Assembly: GCA_947568835.1 (NCBI GenBank)
Contig: OX387610.1
Span: 14,923,001 to 14,987,000, forward strand
Origin: Protonemura montana
Lineage: Eukaryota > Arthropoda > Insecta > Plecoptera > Nemouridae
Direction: 5' to 3'
Length of the DNA: 64,000 nt
Shown in pieces: positions 32,673 to 46,099 of this stretch (its first letter is position 1; every line of letters begins with the position of its first letter). A program made the translations under genes and the position numbers. The notes under the pieces are model-generated. The model was not told the DNA's origin. It was given only the letters and a program-made list of their open reading frames with translations, and searched no databases.

Positions 32673-33640
32673 ATCATAAACTGAATTCCCTTGCGATTTT
32701 GATCTAACGAGGAATGATGTGGGTTGACGTTGTCACCTATGCAGGTAACTAAACGGAAACATGATCAACATTCATTTATCGAAAGTTAAAACGCATTACC
32801 ATCCGACTGATAATAGGTTTAAATGCCCAGCTCTATTTATAACCTGATTATGTATTATGTGAATTGATGGTATTACCTATTACCTATAGTTCGCGAGTAG
32901 GTAACAGCTGAGAGCGGAGAGCTGGCAAGAATGTGGAGGTAGCTCGCAGCTAGCGTTCGGCCCCATTTCCATGGCTCGGTAGTGGGTCGCCATTACGCCC
33001 CCCATCTCACTTTCGTTTCTCCCAGGTGGAAATAAAACAAGCGACGGTTTGAACTTTCATTTTCCACTCTCACTCTCTGTGGCCGTGCAGGGGTGGGCAA
33101 AACTCAGGTTTGCTTTGCTTTTTTTTGTTAAAATTCTTTCAGAGCTAAGAAAAAATAATATCAAAAATTCTACAATGATGAAAGTTGTGAAATAAAATGC
33201 TAAAATGCTAAAATGTTAATTGGTGATTTTTTTGGGATATATTTTCTTTTTTAATTCATAAATTATTTGATAAGTTCTTCTGAATTTACTTTCCAGGGAT
33301 CTTTAAAGGCGTTTGCACGATGTTAAGAATGTAGATAACTGAACAATTGCAAGGTAAGACGGTTAAACTAATTAAAATACCGTGATTTTGAGTGTCAAAT
33401 TTGTAATTATTTTCAATAATCTTCTAGAAACCAAAATAAATTGGCCAAATTACGTCTGAAATTTGACTGAAATAGCTTGGTCAAAAAGGAAACTATCAAA
33501 ATAAGATGGTACCTGAATAATATTCCTGAAAATATGCCTGAACCCAACTTTTTCCACAAATACAAAGCTCTATTTTTCAACTCAGTTCTTCCAGTAACAA
33601 TAGCCGATCACACACCGAGTACGTCAATGTTTCAAGAAGG
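32673..33640. other. Intergenic, nothing recognised
   Basis: A 95-codon ORF begins at 33477. It has no recognisable domain. Confidence 0.45.
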
Positions 33641-33970
33641 CTGTGCAATCGGCCATTTCACCAAACGATTTAAAACGCAGCTACAACGCTCGGTCGCCGC
33701 TCGTCCTCCAACGCGTCCAACCACTTCGTTCCATCAAACAAACACCAACTTTGGACATCCCTGATCGAACGTATTGAGGTCACGCGCAGAGTTTCACTTT
33801 CCGTGATTTCTTTCGTTTTTCACGCGCGTTTTTTCTCCTCTCCGTCGTTCGTTTGTCTCGGCACCGCCACCTAAAAGAAGCCCTACGCACGTGGATGCGT
33901 GTGCTGTGACGTCACGAGCACCACGTGACTCGGCCAGCTTTGAATCCAGGTCAAGAGCGACAAACCCGCC
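33640..33970. promoter_or_regulatory. CpG-richer promoter-like stretch with CRE and E-box
   Basis: A palindromic CRE TGACGTCA at 33906-33913 and an E-box CACGTGAC at 33922-33929 lie 8 bp apart. A second CACGTG-type site (GCACGTGG) is at about 33888. The stretch is markedly richer in CpG than its surroundings. No adjacent coding exon was identified. Confidence 0.4.
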
Positions 33971-34765
33971 ATACCGGTTTCGCGCGCTTTTTCTTGATTG
34001 GACGAAATTTTATCGTTTAATTTGAATTGTAAATAAACGGCGAGATTTTTTGCTGCTGGTTTTCGGTGATAACGTGTTTGTTAATTGGAGTAAATATAAA
34101 CAAACGCATGAGTAAATCATGATTTTTTTCTACAACATTCGAATACTGAATTCTCTCAAGTAAATTTCATCACTTTTTTTTAGCTAAAAGCAAGTTACCC
34201 AAAAAAATATCGATGCTTATTAAATAATCATTTAGTTTTTTTCGATTCAAAGACCTGAATTAACACCAGGAAACTGGCGGTGGACGACGACAACGTTTAA
34301 ACACTAACATTTTCTACAAACAACTGCCATTGAAAGCGGCAACGAAGAAGAAACACTTTTTTTTTTGGCAGATCCTATAAAAATCTTGCTTCAAGGACGA
34401 ATATTTGCAAGTCTCTTAGATGAAAAGCGAAAAGTTTACTTTGCATCTAAAGTGAAATTATCCGACTTCACTTTACTGGTATGTACCTACACTTCAAGAC
34501 ACCGATAGCCTTTATACCTGCCATATGTACTGGCATTCATTTTCTAATGGACAATATTATCATAGATTCATCTTGCCTAGACCACACCTTCACATTCGTA
34601 CCCTCTGCAGAGGTCAACACTTGATAGCAAAGAATTGTGAAGGTGCATTTGCAGTTTGTTTACAATCTGTATTTACCTTTAGATGCGAGATTAGAGGGTC
34701 ATGGCTTTAAATCGCCTAAGAAGTCACAGAATCGATCAAAAGTGTCGAATTGGAAGTGAAGCAAA
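33971..34765. other. Intergenic, nothing recognised
   Basis: AT-rich. Small ORFs only. Confidence 0.5.
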
Positions 34766-34778
34766 ATAATTAGATGTA

Positions 34779-34950
34779 AGAAAAACTACTTGAAATGGGT
34801 TTTGAATGCTAAGAAAAGGGCAATTTAGGGAAAATTTCCCAGGGAAATTTAGTAGCATAAGTTTACTTAGCATTCAAAACCCATTTCAAATAGTTTTTCT
34901 TAAAACTAGTGCTAAGGATAAATCAAGTAGACGTGAGTCTAAAAACCATC
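34779..34950. mobile_element. Hairpin element, copy 3, with 13-bp target duplication
   Basis: Arms AAAAACTACTTGAAATGGGT at the left and its complement near 34880-34905, with a loop of about 35 bp. The tail is AAAACTAGTGCTAAGG ... GAGTCTAAAAACCATC. Exact 13-bp direct repeats ATAATTAGATGTA flank it at 34766-34778 and 34951-34963. Confidence 0.88.
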
Positions 34951-34963
34951 ATAATTAGATGTA

Positions 34964-36990
34964 TTTATTGTCTATTATGTATTATTTATTGTGTATTTAT
35001 TATTATGTAATTAGCCCATGTAGCTCTCGTTTGTGACAAAAGCTCGGTCTTCTTCATTTTACAGTGATTGATCATTTGCAAAAAACCAAATCTAATCAAA
35101 TTTTATTGCTGTGCCGGTTACGTTTTTTTTTAGTAGTAAAAATTACCTTTTAATTCAAAAGGTAGTTTTTCAACCTCTCAACTTTCAAGCATTGGTGTCA
35201 CATAAAATCAAATAATGAAATACCCATAAAGAGAAGAGAAGATACCAGTGATTTACACAAGCGTGGGTTGAAATTCTATTTGTCAGTGGGAAGAAATTAC
35301 ATAAAAGAACCGACTTCTTCAATGGGAGCCTGGTATTCACGAATAATTTAATTTGCCAGTAATTTCATTCAAAACGCTGGACAGATGGCAAGGTTCGGGA
35401 TTCATTATTTTCTTTTTAATCAACTGGAGCGGTTTTCAGTGGTCCGTTAAGAACTTAACAGCCCGTTAATTTAGTATTTGATTGGCAACAGCAAACCCGA
35501 ATGTTTAGCTGGCACTGAGTTAATTTTCTTTAAAATCAAAATGAAAGTGAAAATCGACATTCGAGCGAATCTGTTTGCATGGATTTACTGTCACGTGTTG
35601 CTGAAGTTAATAATAAAATACAAAAACAAATTATTCTGCGGGAATTTTGTGGGAAAATCGGAAAAACTAACTTTTTGCAGTCGCCTTCGGTTTTCCAAGA
35701 AGTAATAGGGTTGTGGGGAAACCCACGAATCGGCTCGAATCTTAAAAACATAATCTTGGTCTTAAATTAATTTTTTTCTCTTGTGATTTGTATTTTTTTT
35801 TTCAAAAATATTTCGAATTTAAGTGAAAACTTGAAAGAGATCCACAAAAAAAGAATGAGTAACGAGTACGAGTAACGACCTTTGCACTATTAGTAATTAT
35901 TTACTGAATTACTACAGAATTATACAGGAATTCGCCTGTTTTAACAAAAAGGGATCATTTCACCTCGAAATTCAATGATTTTTTTAATAATAAAACTATT
36001 ATTAATAAAGAATTATTTGATTTAAATCCATCCAATGCTAGCCAGGTGTTCTGGTGCGAGGTATTATCAAGTGTCGCCAGATTCTCGCCGACCACTAGCC
36101 GGATGTAACTTAGATAATGAACATTACATCATCTTTATATGTCAGAGACAACATCCTTGACACGGTTTCCTTATCGAGAACACTATCAGTCCATCGCGTC
36201 GGCGCCGGCGTCGGCGTCCATAAAGTGGCCGAGCGAAGTCACCTGAGGAGCGATCCTATTAAATGAGATGAGATGAGATGGCCTTCGTTTGTTTTATTGT
36301 TAGCATTGAAAACAATTGCTAGCTCATCTCGTCTCATTTGACATGAAACAAGTGCTACACATTGCTGGAAAGCTATGGAAGTTCAAGGTTTTTTTCACTA
36401 TGGTAACAATCCCTGACGGGCTAATGTGGTGTATGACTCTGTTTAGTAAAATATCTAAGTAGTCAACAGTTATTATCAAAAAATTTCAAAAATTATCATT
36501 TAAAAATTTTCACCATTTTAACCATTTTTTGTAATATACCTAGATGTTTAACGATACATTATCGACAACGGGTCTGTGGCTTTGGACTTATTATCAGGGA
36601 ACGAAAGGGCAATACAAATAATTGTAATATCCCAACCTAGCCGGGAAGAGAGGATAAAACCAGGTTACAGAGCTATTTTAAAATTGAGGTATGATGATTG
36701 AGGTATTAAGTCGTTGGTTGTCATACTAATATGTCTCATTCTCTGATAAAGATCCACGTTATTGTCATCCATAATTTATGAAAAAATCAGTGGTTTTCCC
36801 TGAAAGTTTTATCCTGATGTTTCGTCGGCCAATCCGATCAAATTGATTGCGATTACGAATACAAATCACCAAAAGCAATTAGTAGGTCATAATGTGACTG
36901 ATAATTGTTTAATCACCGTTCGATATATCGTGAAACAACCCAATGAGGAAAAACTCGAGCATCGAACGATATCGCTCGGGAAAAGTCCCT
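34964..36990. other. Intergenic, nothing recognised
   Basis: Contains a small GC-rich spot, GTCGGCGCCGGCGTCGGCGT, near 36199 and short ORFs without motifs. Confidence 0.5.
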
Positions 36991-37016
36991 GGAAATCTCG
37001 GTGCGATCGACAGGAA

Positions 37017-37124
37017 CAATGCAATCGATGCAATCGATGCAATCGACGCAATCGATGCAATCGATGCAATCGACGCAATCGATGCAATCGATGCAATCGA
37101 CGCAATCGATGCAATCGATGCTTG
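37017..37124. repeat. 9-bp tandem repeat, about 12 copies
   Basis: Units AATCGATGC and AATCGACGC, roughly one CGACGC unit in three, giving a 27-bp higher period. Encoded simple peptides are artefacts. Confidence 0.9.
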
Positions 37125-37205
37125 CTTGTAAAGATGAAAACAAAAATAGGTCACTGGATTTCTTGTCTCAGCTTTTATCGTCCGTTAAGGCGGTTGTAAC
37201 GAGTG

Positions 37206-38092
37206 TTTACTCAGGTCTATTGGAGTGAGAGCTTACTCAGATCTATTGGAGTGGGAGCTTACTCAGGTCTATTGGAGTGGGAGCTTACTCAGGTCTATTG
37301 GAGTGGGAGCTTACTCAGGTCTATTGGAGTGGGAGCTTACTCAGATCTATTGGAGTGGGAGCTTACTCAGGTCTATTGGAGTGGGAGCTTACTCAGGTCT
37401 ATTGGAGTGGGAGCTTACTCAGGTCTATTGGAGTGGGAGCTTACTCAGGTCTATTGGAGTGGGTGCTTACTCAGGTCTATTGGAGTGGGAGCTTACTCAG
37501 GTCTATTGGAGTGGGAGCTTACTCAGGTCTATTGGAGTGGGAGCTTACTCAGGTCTATTGGAGTGGGAGCTTACTCAGGTCTATTGGAGTGGGAGCTTAC
37601 TCAGATCTATTGGAGTGGGAGCTTACTCAGATCTATTGGAGTGGGAGCTAACTCAGGTCTATTGGAGTGGGAGCTTACTCAGGTCTATTGGAGTGGGAGC
37701 TTACTCAGGTCTATTGGAGTGGGAGCTTACTCAGGTCTATTGGAGTGGGAGCTTACTCAGGTCTATTGGAGTGGGAGCTTACTCAGATCTAATGGAGTGG
37801 GAGCTTACTCAGGTCTATTGGAGTGGGAGCTTACTCAGGTCTATTGGAGTGGGAGCTTACTCAGGTCTATTGGAGTGGGAGCTTACTCAGGTCTATTGGA
37901 GTGGGAGCTTACTCAGATCTATTGGAGTGGGAGCTTACTCAGGTCTATTGGAGTGGGAGCTTACTCAGGTCTATTGGAGTGGGAGCTTACTCAGGTCTAT
38001 TGGAGTGGGAGCTTACTCAGATCTATTGGAGTGGGAGCTTACTCAGGTCTATTGGAGTAGGAGCTTACTCAGGTCTATTGGAGTGGAAGCCG
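37206..38092 (+). repeat. 26-bp minisatellite, about 34 copies, joined to a SINE tail
   Basis: The unit GGAGTGGGAGCTTACTCAGG then TCTATT has only occasional changes (CAGATC for CAGGTC, GTGCTT, AGCTAA). At 38085 it passes directly into GAAGCCGGTGGTCCCCTTGG of the 5S-SINE core. The 285- and 342-codon ORFs across it exist because the unit lacks stops in some frames. Confidence 0.95.
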
Positions 38093-38275
38093 GTGGTCCC
38101 CTTGGTGTTCATCGACAAGAGTTAGCATACGTGCCGGCATCGGGTTTTCCCCTCCACCCTTCTAGGCTAGATAAGGTGCATCATCGTCCATTCTTTCACC
38201 GACGCCATAAGACCAGTACCACAGTGCCCGTTGTCAAAACAGTGCGTCGTTAAACACCACAAATCAATCAACAGA
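38092..38275 (+). mobile_element. 5S-SINE core/tail downstream of the 26-bp array
   Basis: CCGGTGGTCCCCTTGGTG, GTGCCGGCATCGGGTTTTCC, CACCGACGCCATAAGACCAG and GTGCGTCGTTAAACACCACA. It starts exactly at the array border. Confidence 0.85.
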
Positions 38276-41111
38276 GATATGCAAAACTAGCATAAGTACG
38301 TTTAAGTGGTTTTAAGAGTTTTATATGTCTAAGACCCCACCATTACGCACATAAGGAAATAGTCCCTCTTGAAGCTTCCTGGTTTGTGGCCTGGAATTTC
38401 CTACCGTCGTCACACATCCCGTCGGTTGGTCGGGCACGTGACAAGCTTCCTGCGGGAAGCTTGCGGTCGCCGAGTCTGCTCCATTCATTCCCGGACACTT
38501 CCCACTGCTACCAAGATTCATTCATAATGCGATTCAGCCAGCGCTGGCTCGAGGCACATTTCATTTACTTCTTTCCTTTTCTAGTTGCTTCATCGAAATT
38601 TTGATTTTAATTGTAGTCCAAGGGCTGATTTCTTAGTGGTCGGTGCTCGGTGGTAGTTTAAACCAATCTCAAATAATTTCAAGGCTTTGCATTTGTTGTA
38701 TTATTTGAATACAGAGCGTATTGTAAACTATTCTATTATTTAAAAGGGCAAAGAAAGATTGCCAAGAAAGAATGTCGGTTTGACAAAGATGTTCGCCAGA
38801 TGTTTTGAGGAAGGAATAATGGAAAAGAAGTAAAAAGGTGCAACTGGTTTGGCAGCTCATCATTTTTGTTCCTGTTCTCAGCTTTTTGACAATTTTTTAT
38901 CGATTTTTTACCTGTTTCATAAGTAAAAATGTATAATAAATACATGTTTTACATGAATTGCGTAATTACGCACAGAGATACTAAGGCTCAGCTGGCTCAG
39001 CTGTGGTTGAAATTGGGATCAAGTCTTTTGTAGTAATGACGTTTGAATATTTTGCATGAAGAAGAATCAAAATTATTACTGAGTCCATTTCCTGTAGCAG
39101 GAGGAAACCAGGATAGGGACCAACAGAAACCAAAAGTAGACCATAATTTTATAATTAAAACCAAGTTTAAAAGAAGAAGGGTTTATTAAAACACCCAGGA
39201 AACACCAAAAATAAAATGTTGACAAATACAATGTTTTTAACACAAAAGAAGAAGAGTTCCAAGAATTTTTTCCACAAAATCGCTTGAACGCCGCATAATT
39301 TCATGTCGTCAAACGACTCGAGGGGCAAAAGCACAAGAAAATAATATCGCATATGAAAATATCCAATATCACTTTCTGAGCACTCGTAAGATATTTGATA
39401 AGTAATTACCTCGCTGCTCATTTGGTCGCATTATTCATGTGTCACTCGCAATACAAGTGCATAATGACGGTACTTACTTGATCATTTTCTTGCCTAGTCT
39501 GGTAAGTAGGCACCTGTTGATTGGGAAATAACACCCTTACAATATTGCTGTCATTTTCATACACTTTTTTTTTTACATTTTGCATTTCAAAGTAAGTAAC
39601 ATCACTGTTGATGTTTATGTCAAAATTAAATTAAAAAGCGATTTTTAATGGTTTTATGGTTTTATTTATTTACAGCTTGGGAGCAGAAACAAGTAAACAT
39701 ACTGTGGGTTTCCGGCGGCAGAAGAGTAATAGGTAATAGTAAAAGGTAATAGTAAAGTAATAGTAATAGATAATATTAATAGTAGTTAATAGTAAGTATA
39801 TACAGTAGAAATGTAAGTATAAAGGTTGTGGGTTGCTTTTAATTATTAGCCTTTAGATCTCTCCTGAGTGCTTCAACATTGTTAGCCAGCAGCTTGCTCC
39901 AAATATAAAAAAAAGTAAAAAAAAAAATGTTTATTGAAAAAATATATATATTTTACAATAAATGAAAGCCTGTCGTATTGCTATTTATTTGTGGAATTAG
40001 AGCTCCAGCTCTGCGATTTCAGATTTGGTACACACAGTTATTCGGTACATTTTTCTTTATTATTTGCACATTTAAGTCACAGTTTCACAGTTACTATGCT
40101 TAAATTTAAATTAATTTCGATTTTCTCCAAGTCGTTTTTCAACCCTATGCCCAATCTCTTTTCCACTCAATTTTTCAATCTCAATTTCACATTGGAATTT
40201 CACATTGGAGTTGGAAATGCTGGACAGCCAACCACCTCGAAATCTGTCAGCGCTTCCTTTCAGCAAATACTTACAGTGTTTTCGACAAAGTTTTAAAGTT
40301 CTCCAACGTGCCAGCTTTGTTAAATATAAGGCTTACGTTATTTCCTGGTAGTTGTACTTTACCTGACACAGAGTTCAGTGTTTGATGGATCAGGTGTTCT
40401 CGATATCTGCAAGCTTCAAATATCGAGGAAAACTAGAATCGTTGAGTGCGAGATGTTTTAACAGAAAATATCTTTTAAGTCATAGGGGAAAATCAGTGAT
40501 TAGTTGGACATATTATTCAGTTTTTTTTTAAGTAGGGACACGGTTCTTACGGAAAATAGAACATAATCAAAAGTAAATAATTTCAGAAGCAAAAGTTGGG
40601 AATTCGTTAAATACATTGTTTGAGAGATGAGATAAATAAATAACATAAATAAATATTGACCTTATATAAAAGCTTTAATTCGTTGACAAGCTGCGAAATA
40701 GTTTGTGTCTGGCTGGCTGGAATGTATCTTTGAGAGATAAGCATATTAAGAACGGGTTGAATCTTTAATAAATATTACTTAAAAACTGATTAAACACACG
40801 CATTGAAACTTAACATAACAAAAAGTAAGTTTTATTTCCATAAAGTTGTGCCATCCCAGCTGTAGTCAAACATTTTTCTTGCCAACCTGTTAAAGATGAA
40901 ATAATCTTTTAAAAACCCGATCAAATCGACGTAAAAATGTCACAATTGGTAATATACGGAAATAATGTGCAAATTAAAATCATTTTTAGCAGAAGAGAGA
41001 AAAATAAATGTATTTAAAAATCGACAGCTATCCAAATATATGGTTGACCATTAAGGTCTAGCTTACTGAACTATATTATAAATACAATTTATTATTAATA
41101 ATATTTATGAT
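38276..41111. other. Intergenic, nothing definite
   Basis: A small perfect hairpin CAAGCTTCC-TGCG-GGAAGCTTG lies at 38442-38463. Irregular AATAGTAA-type runs occur at 39720-39800. A 120-codon ORF at 39934 is low complexity. No gene supported. Confidence 0.5.
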
Positions 41112-41115
41112 TATG

Positions 41116-43696
41116 GGGTCATTCCATGTCAAATAGGACCACCCTTGACCTTGACCGACTCAGAATTTCATGAAATTCGGCACACTTGTTCAGAATGTTG
41201 GTTTGAGTAAAAGTATTTTTTTGTTTGTTTTTTACTCGAAGAGTTCAAAAGTTACAGGGGGTTGAAGTTCGAGTGTTTTCACCCCCCGCGCGCATATCAC
41301 CGTCACATTATATACTTTATCTCGGGTTGTATGACAGCTACAGAGTTCCAGGAGTGCTCATCTGAAAGCTAATTAAATTCTCTACTTGAATATATAATAA
41401 TATGTTCCACTTGGTGGACAGCTAATTTACCTTGATTTTCTACATCTGCATTTTCAAAAAACGCCACTGGAAAAAACCCTCCCCTTTCATTTACCTAAAA
41501 AAAATGTATTAATGTTGCCAACATCTGAATGAATATTTGTGCCAAAATTCAGAGTTGGCCCTTCACAGGTTTTCAAGAAAAAAAATATCTTGTGTAAAAA
41601 AGTTTTTTATCAGGCAGTTCCAGAGCATAGATCCTATACCCACAATGCGTAAAAGCTCAGGCTTTTATCAACATGGTGAGTAATGCTCATTTTACATTTG
41701 ATTGTGTTTGTTCCACTTTTCAATACACGTTTATTCTTGAAAGTACACTTTCATCAAGTGACATGTTGAAACTAGAAATGTGTGCAGAAGTCAAAAACTT
41801 ATAATTTCTTGTCTGAACCTCATACTTGATAACCTGCATTAGTTTCTCTTCACATATTGAAGAGTGTAGTAGTGAATTTATTGTCCACACCCTTAACATT
41901 TTTTGTGTTTGTATAATTAAAAAATGTGTTCAATTGGACATTTCTTGAAAGAAGAGTTTGAAAAACATATGAACATTATTGGCAACTTGGAAAGTGACAA
42001 TCAAATTTTATTAGCATTCCGTTCAATATGTGAAAATATTACATCAGTATCCAGTTACATGAAAATACATTTCTTGTACATTATTGCCTTGGCAACAAGT
42101 CGTGCTGTGATCCTTTCAAAACACACACTGGCACACACAGAGGTAAAAGATTGACATCAATTAATTTAACATACAGAAATAAATATCTGGAGATTGTGGA
42201 ACTTATTCCTGGGAATAAATTATGCTCGACCTGTCGGAAACTACTACCACAAAAGCAAAAAGAATAAAATACCATTTCCATTCAGACACCAACGAAATCT
42301 GCTGAACCTGACCAACCTTTCGTGGAAACAGATTCTGCGTTAAAACTAGTTAACCAGTCTTAAGCTGCATTTGGTGTATCTCCACTCAACAGGAAAAGAC
42401 TAAAAGGTAAATCTAAATTATATTTGAAAAGAAAACGCTGTGATGCAATCAAGAGTTTCAAGAAGCGGCTGAAACTTGTGTCCCCGGTGACGAATATGAC
42501 TCGCATGAAGATTTTTCCAAGAAAGCAGTAACAAAGTTGGGGATTTTAATGTATTTTCATGTAACTGCACACTGATGTAATATTTTCACATTTTGAACGC
42601 CATGCTAATAAAATCTGATTGTCACTTTCCAAGTTGCCAATAATGTTCATATGTTCTTCAAACTCTTCTTTCAAGAACTGTCCAATTGAACACATTGTTT
42701 AATTATACAAACACAAAAAATGTTAAGGGTGTGGACAATAAATTCACTACTACACTCTTCAAAAGTGAATTGTGAATTATTGTAATATTAAAAATGTATG
42801 TTATTATTGTACCTTCTTGTGTATTTATGTAAAATTCTGCTTGCCAACTTGTACCTTGGTTGGGTGCAAGTGATGCAAATGTGATGTGTGGTAGATATAT
42901 TGTAAAAGGGCAAAAGAGCCATAAACAATAAATTGGAAATACAAATATGTGAAGAGAAACTAATGCAGGTTATCAAGTTTGAGGTTCAGACAAGAAATTA
43001 TAAGTTTTTGACTTCTGCACACATTTCTAGTTTCAACATGTCACTTGATGAAAGTGTACTTTCAAGAATAAACGTGTATTGAAAAGTGGAACAAACACAA
43101 TCAAATGTAAAATGAGCATTACTCACCATGTTGATAAAAGCCTGAGCTTTTACGCATTGTGGGTATAGGATCTATGCTCTGGAACTGCCTGATAAAAAAC
43201 TTTTTTACACAAGATATTTTTTTTCTTGAAAACCTGTGAAGGGCCAACTCTGAATTTTGGCACAAATATTCATTCAGATGTTGGCAACATTAATACATTT
43301 TTTTTAGGTAAATGAAAGGGGAGGGTTTTTTCCAGTGGCGTTTTTTGAAAATGCAGATGTAGAAAATCAAGATAAAATATCTATCAACCAAGTGGTACAT
43401 ATTATTATATATTCAAGTAGAGAATTTAATTAGCTTTCAGATGAGCTCTCCTGGAACTCTGTAGCTGTCATACAACCCGAGATAAAGTATATAATGTGAC
43501 GGTGATACGCGCGCGGGGGGTGAAAACACCCGAACTTCAACCCCCTGTAACTTTTGAACTCTTCGAGTAAAAAACAAACAAAAAAATACTTTTACTCAAA
43601 CCAACATTCTGAACAAGTGTGCCGAATTTCATGAAATTCTGAGTCGGTCAAGGTCAAAACTCATTTAAAGTGGTCCTATTTCACATGGAATGACCC
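41116..43696. mobile_element. Large palindromic DNA element with TATG duplications
   Basis: A left arm at 41116-42019 and right arm at 42601-43696 are reverse complements starting GGGTCATTCCATG. The right arm carries an extra segment of about 185 bp (about 42765-42948). The element is flanked by TATG at 41112-41115 and 43697-43700. The unique centre of about 580 bp holds decayed coding sequence. The end sequence is shared with the short element at 53101-53598. Confidence 0.85.
41924..42535 (+). pseudogene. Decayed transposon ORF within the palindromic element
   Basis: From ATG 41924, 77 codons lead to a possible donor (GAG|GTAAAAG). Downstream in another frame is a segment with ELIPGNKLCSTCRKLLP (CxxC). 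Further on come FGVSPLNRKRLKGK and a basic K/R-rich region (LYLKRKRCD). An in-frame TAA at 42361-42363 interrupts it. No DDE core was seen. Its 5' part lies within the left arm. Family unknown; probably an internal fragment of the autonomous partner. Confidence 0.45.
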
Positions 43697-43700
43697 TATG

Positions 43701-44900
43701 ATATTATAATATTTATGATTATGATTAAGGTAATTATGAAGTGTTGTTAAACAAATGGTTGTGCAAGATGCAAATCGTCACACTGTAACAAGTCTACAAC
43801 TCTGTACATTTTCAAAGTATTGTCCTTTTCATGTTTTGAAACGATCAGTGTTTGAAACCCATTCTTTGTCTTTGAAATTTGCTGCCTATGTCACTGGGGG
43901 TCACTGCATTGTGGAAACTCCGGTTGCCACGGTGACAATTTCGAAAACAAATGACGCTGGCTGTCAAAAGATTTCCGTACAAGATTTCTTGAAATCTTTC
44001 TAAGAAAGTAAAACTCATGTGTTACATCTCCACTAAAACTTAAGAAAAACATGTTAAAAAGACTAATAAACACTTATAATTGACGAAAAGTAAGTTTCTT
44101 CTATAGTTTAGTTGTTGGGCATTGTTTGCAAACTGTCAAAATCTTTCGCGATCAGAAATGATGTACAAATTCCAGCTGTTTTTGACTGATTTTTGCAATT
44201 CGTATAAGGGTGTAAATAGATTGTTTAACTTTCCAGCTCCTTTGGATGTGTAAATTACCTCTACTCACTGCCAAAAAGATCAATGCAAGAATCCGTTCAC
44301 CTTGTACCAGGCATTCGGGACGTTGAATTAGTCCTTTGCTTGCACGGACCGCCGTACATCGTTTAGATGCTCAACTCCAACGTAACTGGAAATAACATGA
44401 ACACATTCATTGTCATACCACTATACGGCTAGAATGTTGCTCGTTGCCTCAGTTTTGTGGACGTACAACCCACGGCCAGTCTTTTTTAACTCTTTATCGC
44501 TTTTGAAAATTCATCCACCAAGTCAATCACTTCTGACATTTTCTGAACCAATTGTAGAAGCATATTTTGAAATTTTTGTACTGAGGATAGCTTTTCGTTA
44601 ACCTAAGAACAATATTGCCAATAATTCCTAGACCCAGCTTCCCATCGGTCTCCTTTATCGTATCTTTGCCTCGCCAAAACGCTCGAACCGGAATCGGCAC
44701 CTATAACATCAAATATCACTGTAAAACCTTTAATTATCACATTTTATACAAAACTCTGCTAGAGACGCTACAATAATCAGAACAGACATAATATTCTCCA
44801 CCTTAATTAACCCTATTCCAGTATTAATACGACATTCTTGAAAATGTTAGGTTAAATTTGGTTTTGATTGCATCTCATCAGGTGAACCCAATGATAACAT
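43701..44900. other. Intergenic between two foldback elements
   Basis: ORFs of 60-82 codons without motifs. Nothing recognised. Confidence 0.45.
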
Positions 44901-45060
44901 GTTCGTGGGAAGTTAGCCTCAGCCTTCGCCTTCAAAAGCTCGGAATTGCTCGGAATTGCTTAACAGACTATGTGAACGTACCGCAGTAAAAAAAGTGTGT
45001 ACAAAAGGAACAGCACATAAATATTCCACTCTTAATAACACATGAAAGCAAATAGAAACT

Positions 45061-46035
45061 ACATTGAATTTTTCACAGATAATAAAACACGTGATGCGCT
45101 ATCGATCCGTGATGGTCTAAATTTTTGGCCCAGCCCTGGACAAAAAAAGGCTAACTTTTTCAAAATTTTTGTTATCATTTATTTGCGAGAAAATGAAGGG
45201 GGGGTACTCCCTTGAAATTTTCACAGATGATAGAGTACGTGATGGGCTTTCGATCTGTGATGGTCTTAATTTTTGGCCCAGCCCTGGACAAAAAAAGGCT
45301 AACTTTTTCAAAATTGTTGTTATCATTTATTTGCGAGAAAATGAAGGGGGGGTACTCCCTTGAAATTTTCTCAGATGATAGAGTACGAGATGAGCTTTTG
45401 ATCTGTGAAGGTCTCAATTTTTGGCCCAGCCCTGGACAAAAAAGGCTAACTTTTTCAAAATTGTTGTTATCATTTATTTGCGAGAAAATGAAGGGGGGGT
45501 ACTCCCTTGAAATTTTTACAGATGATAGAGTACGTGATGGGCTTTCAATCTGTGATGGTCTAAATTTTTGGCCCAGCCCTGGACAAAAAAAAAGGCTAAC
45601 TTTTTCAAAATTTTTGTTATCATTTATTTGCGAGAAAATGAAGGGGGGGTACTCCCTTGAAATTTTCACAGATGATAGAGTACGTGATGGGCTTTCGATC
45701 TGTGATGGTCTTAATTTTTGGCCCAGCCCTGGACAAAAAAAGGCTAACTTTTTCAAAATTGTTGTTATCATTTATTTGCGAGAAAATGAAGGGGGGGTAC
45801 TCCCTTAAAAATTTTCACAGATGATAGAGTACGTGATGGGCTTTCGATCTGTGATGGTCTCAATTTTTGGCCCAGCCCTGGACAAAAAAAGGCTAACTTT
45901 TTCAAAATTTTTGTTATCATTTATTTGCGAGAAAATGAAGGGGGGGTACTCCCTTGAAATTTTCACAGATGATAGAGTACGTGATAGGCTTTCGATCCGT
46001 GAAGGTCTTAATTTTTGGCCCAGCCCTGGGCAGAA
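45061..46035 (+). repeat. Left array of 148-bp units
   Basis: About 6.6 units in the orientation GGCCCAGCCCTGGACAAAAA. They end at a variant CCCTGGGCAGAAATGAAATT next to the spacer. Confidence 0.9.
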
Positions 46036-46099
46036 ATGAAATTAAGCCTACAAAACTCATAAGCGCTAGCCTTCAAAAATACGTGATGTACTGAAGGAG

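Noticed and set aside
37203-38253. ORFs of 285 and 342 codons with repetitive products
   Set aside because: Generated by the 26-bp minisatellite cycling through frames; no start context, composition or domain argues for coding.
39934-40296. 120-codon ORF
   Set aside because: Low-complexity F/L/S-rich translation of T-rich DNA; no support.
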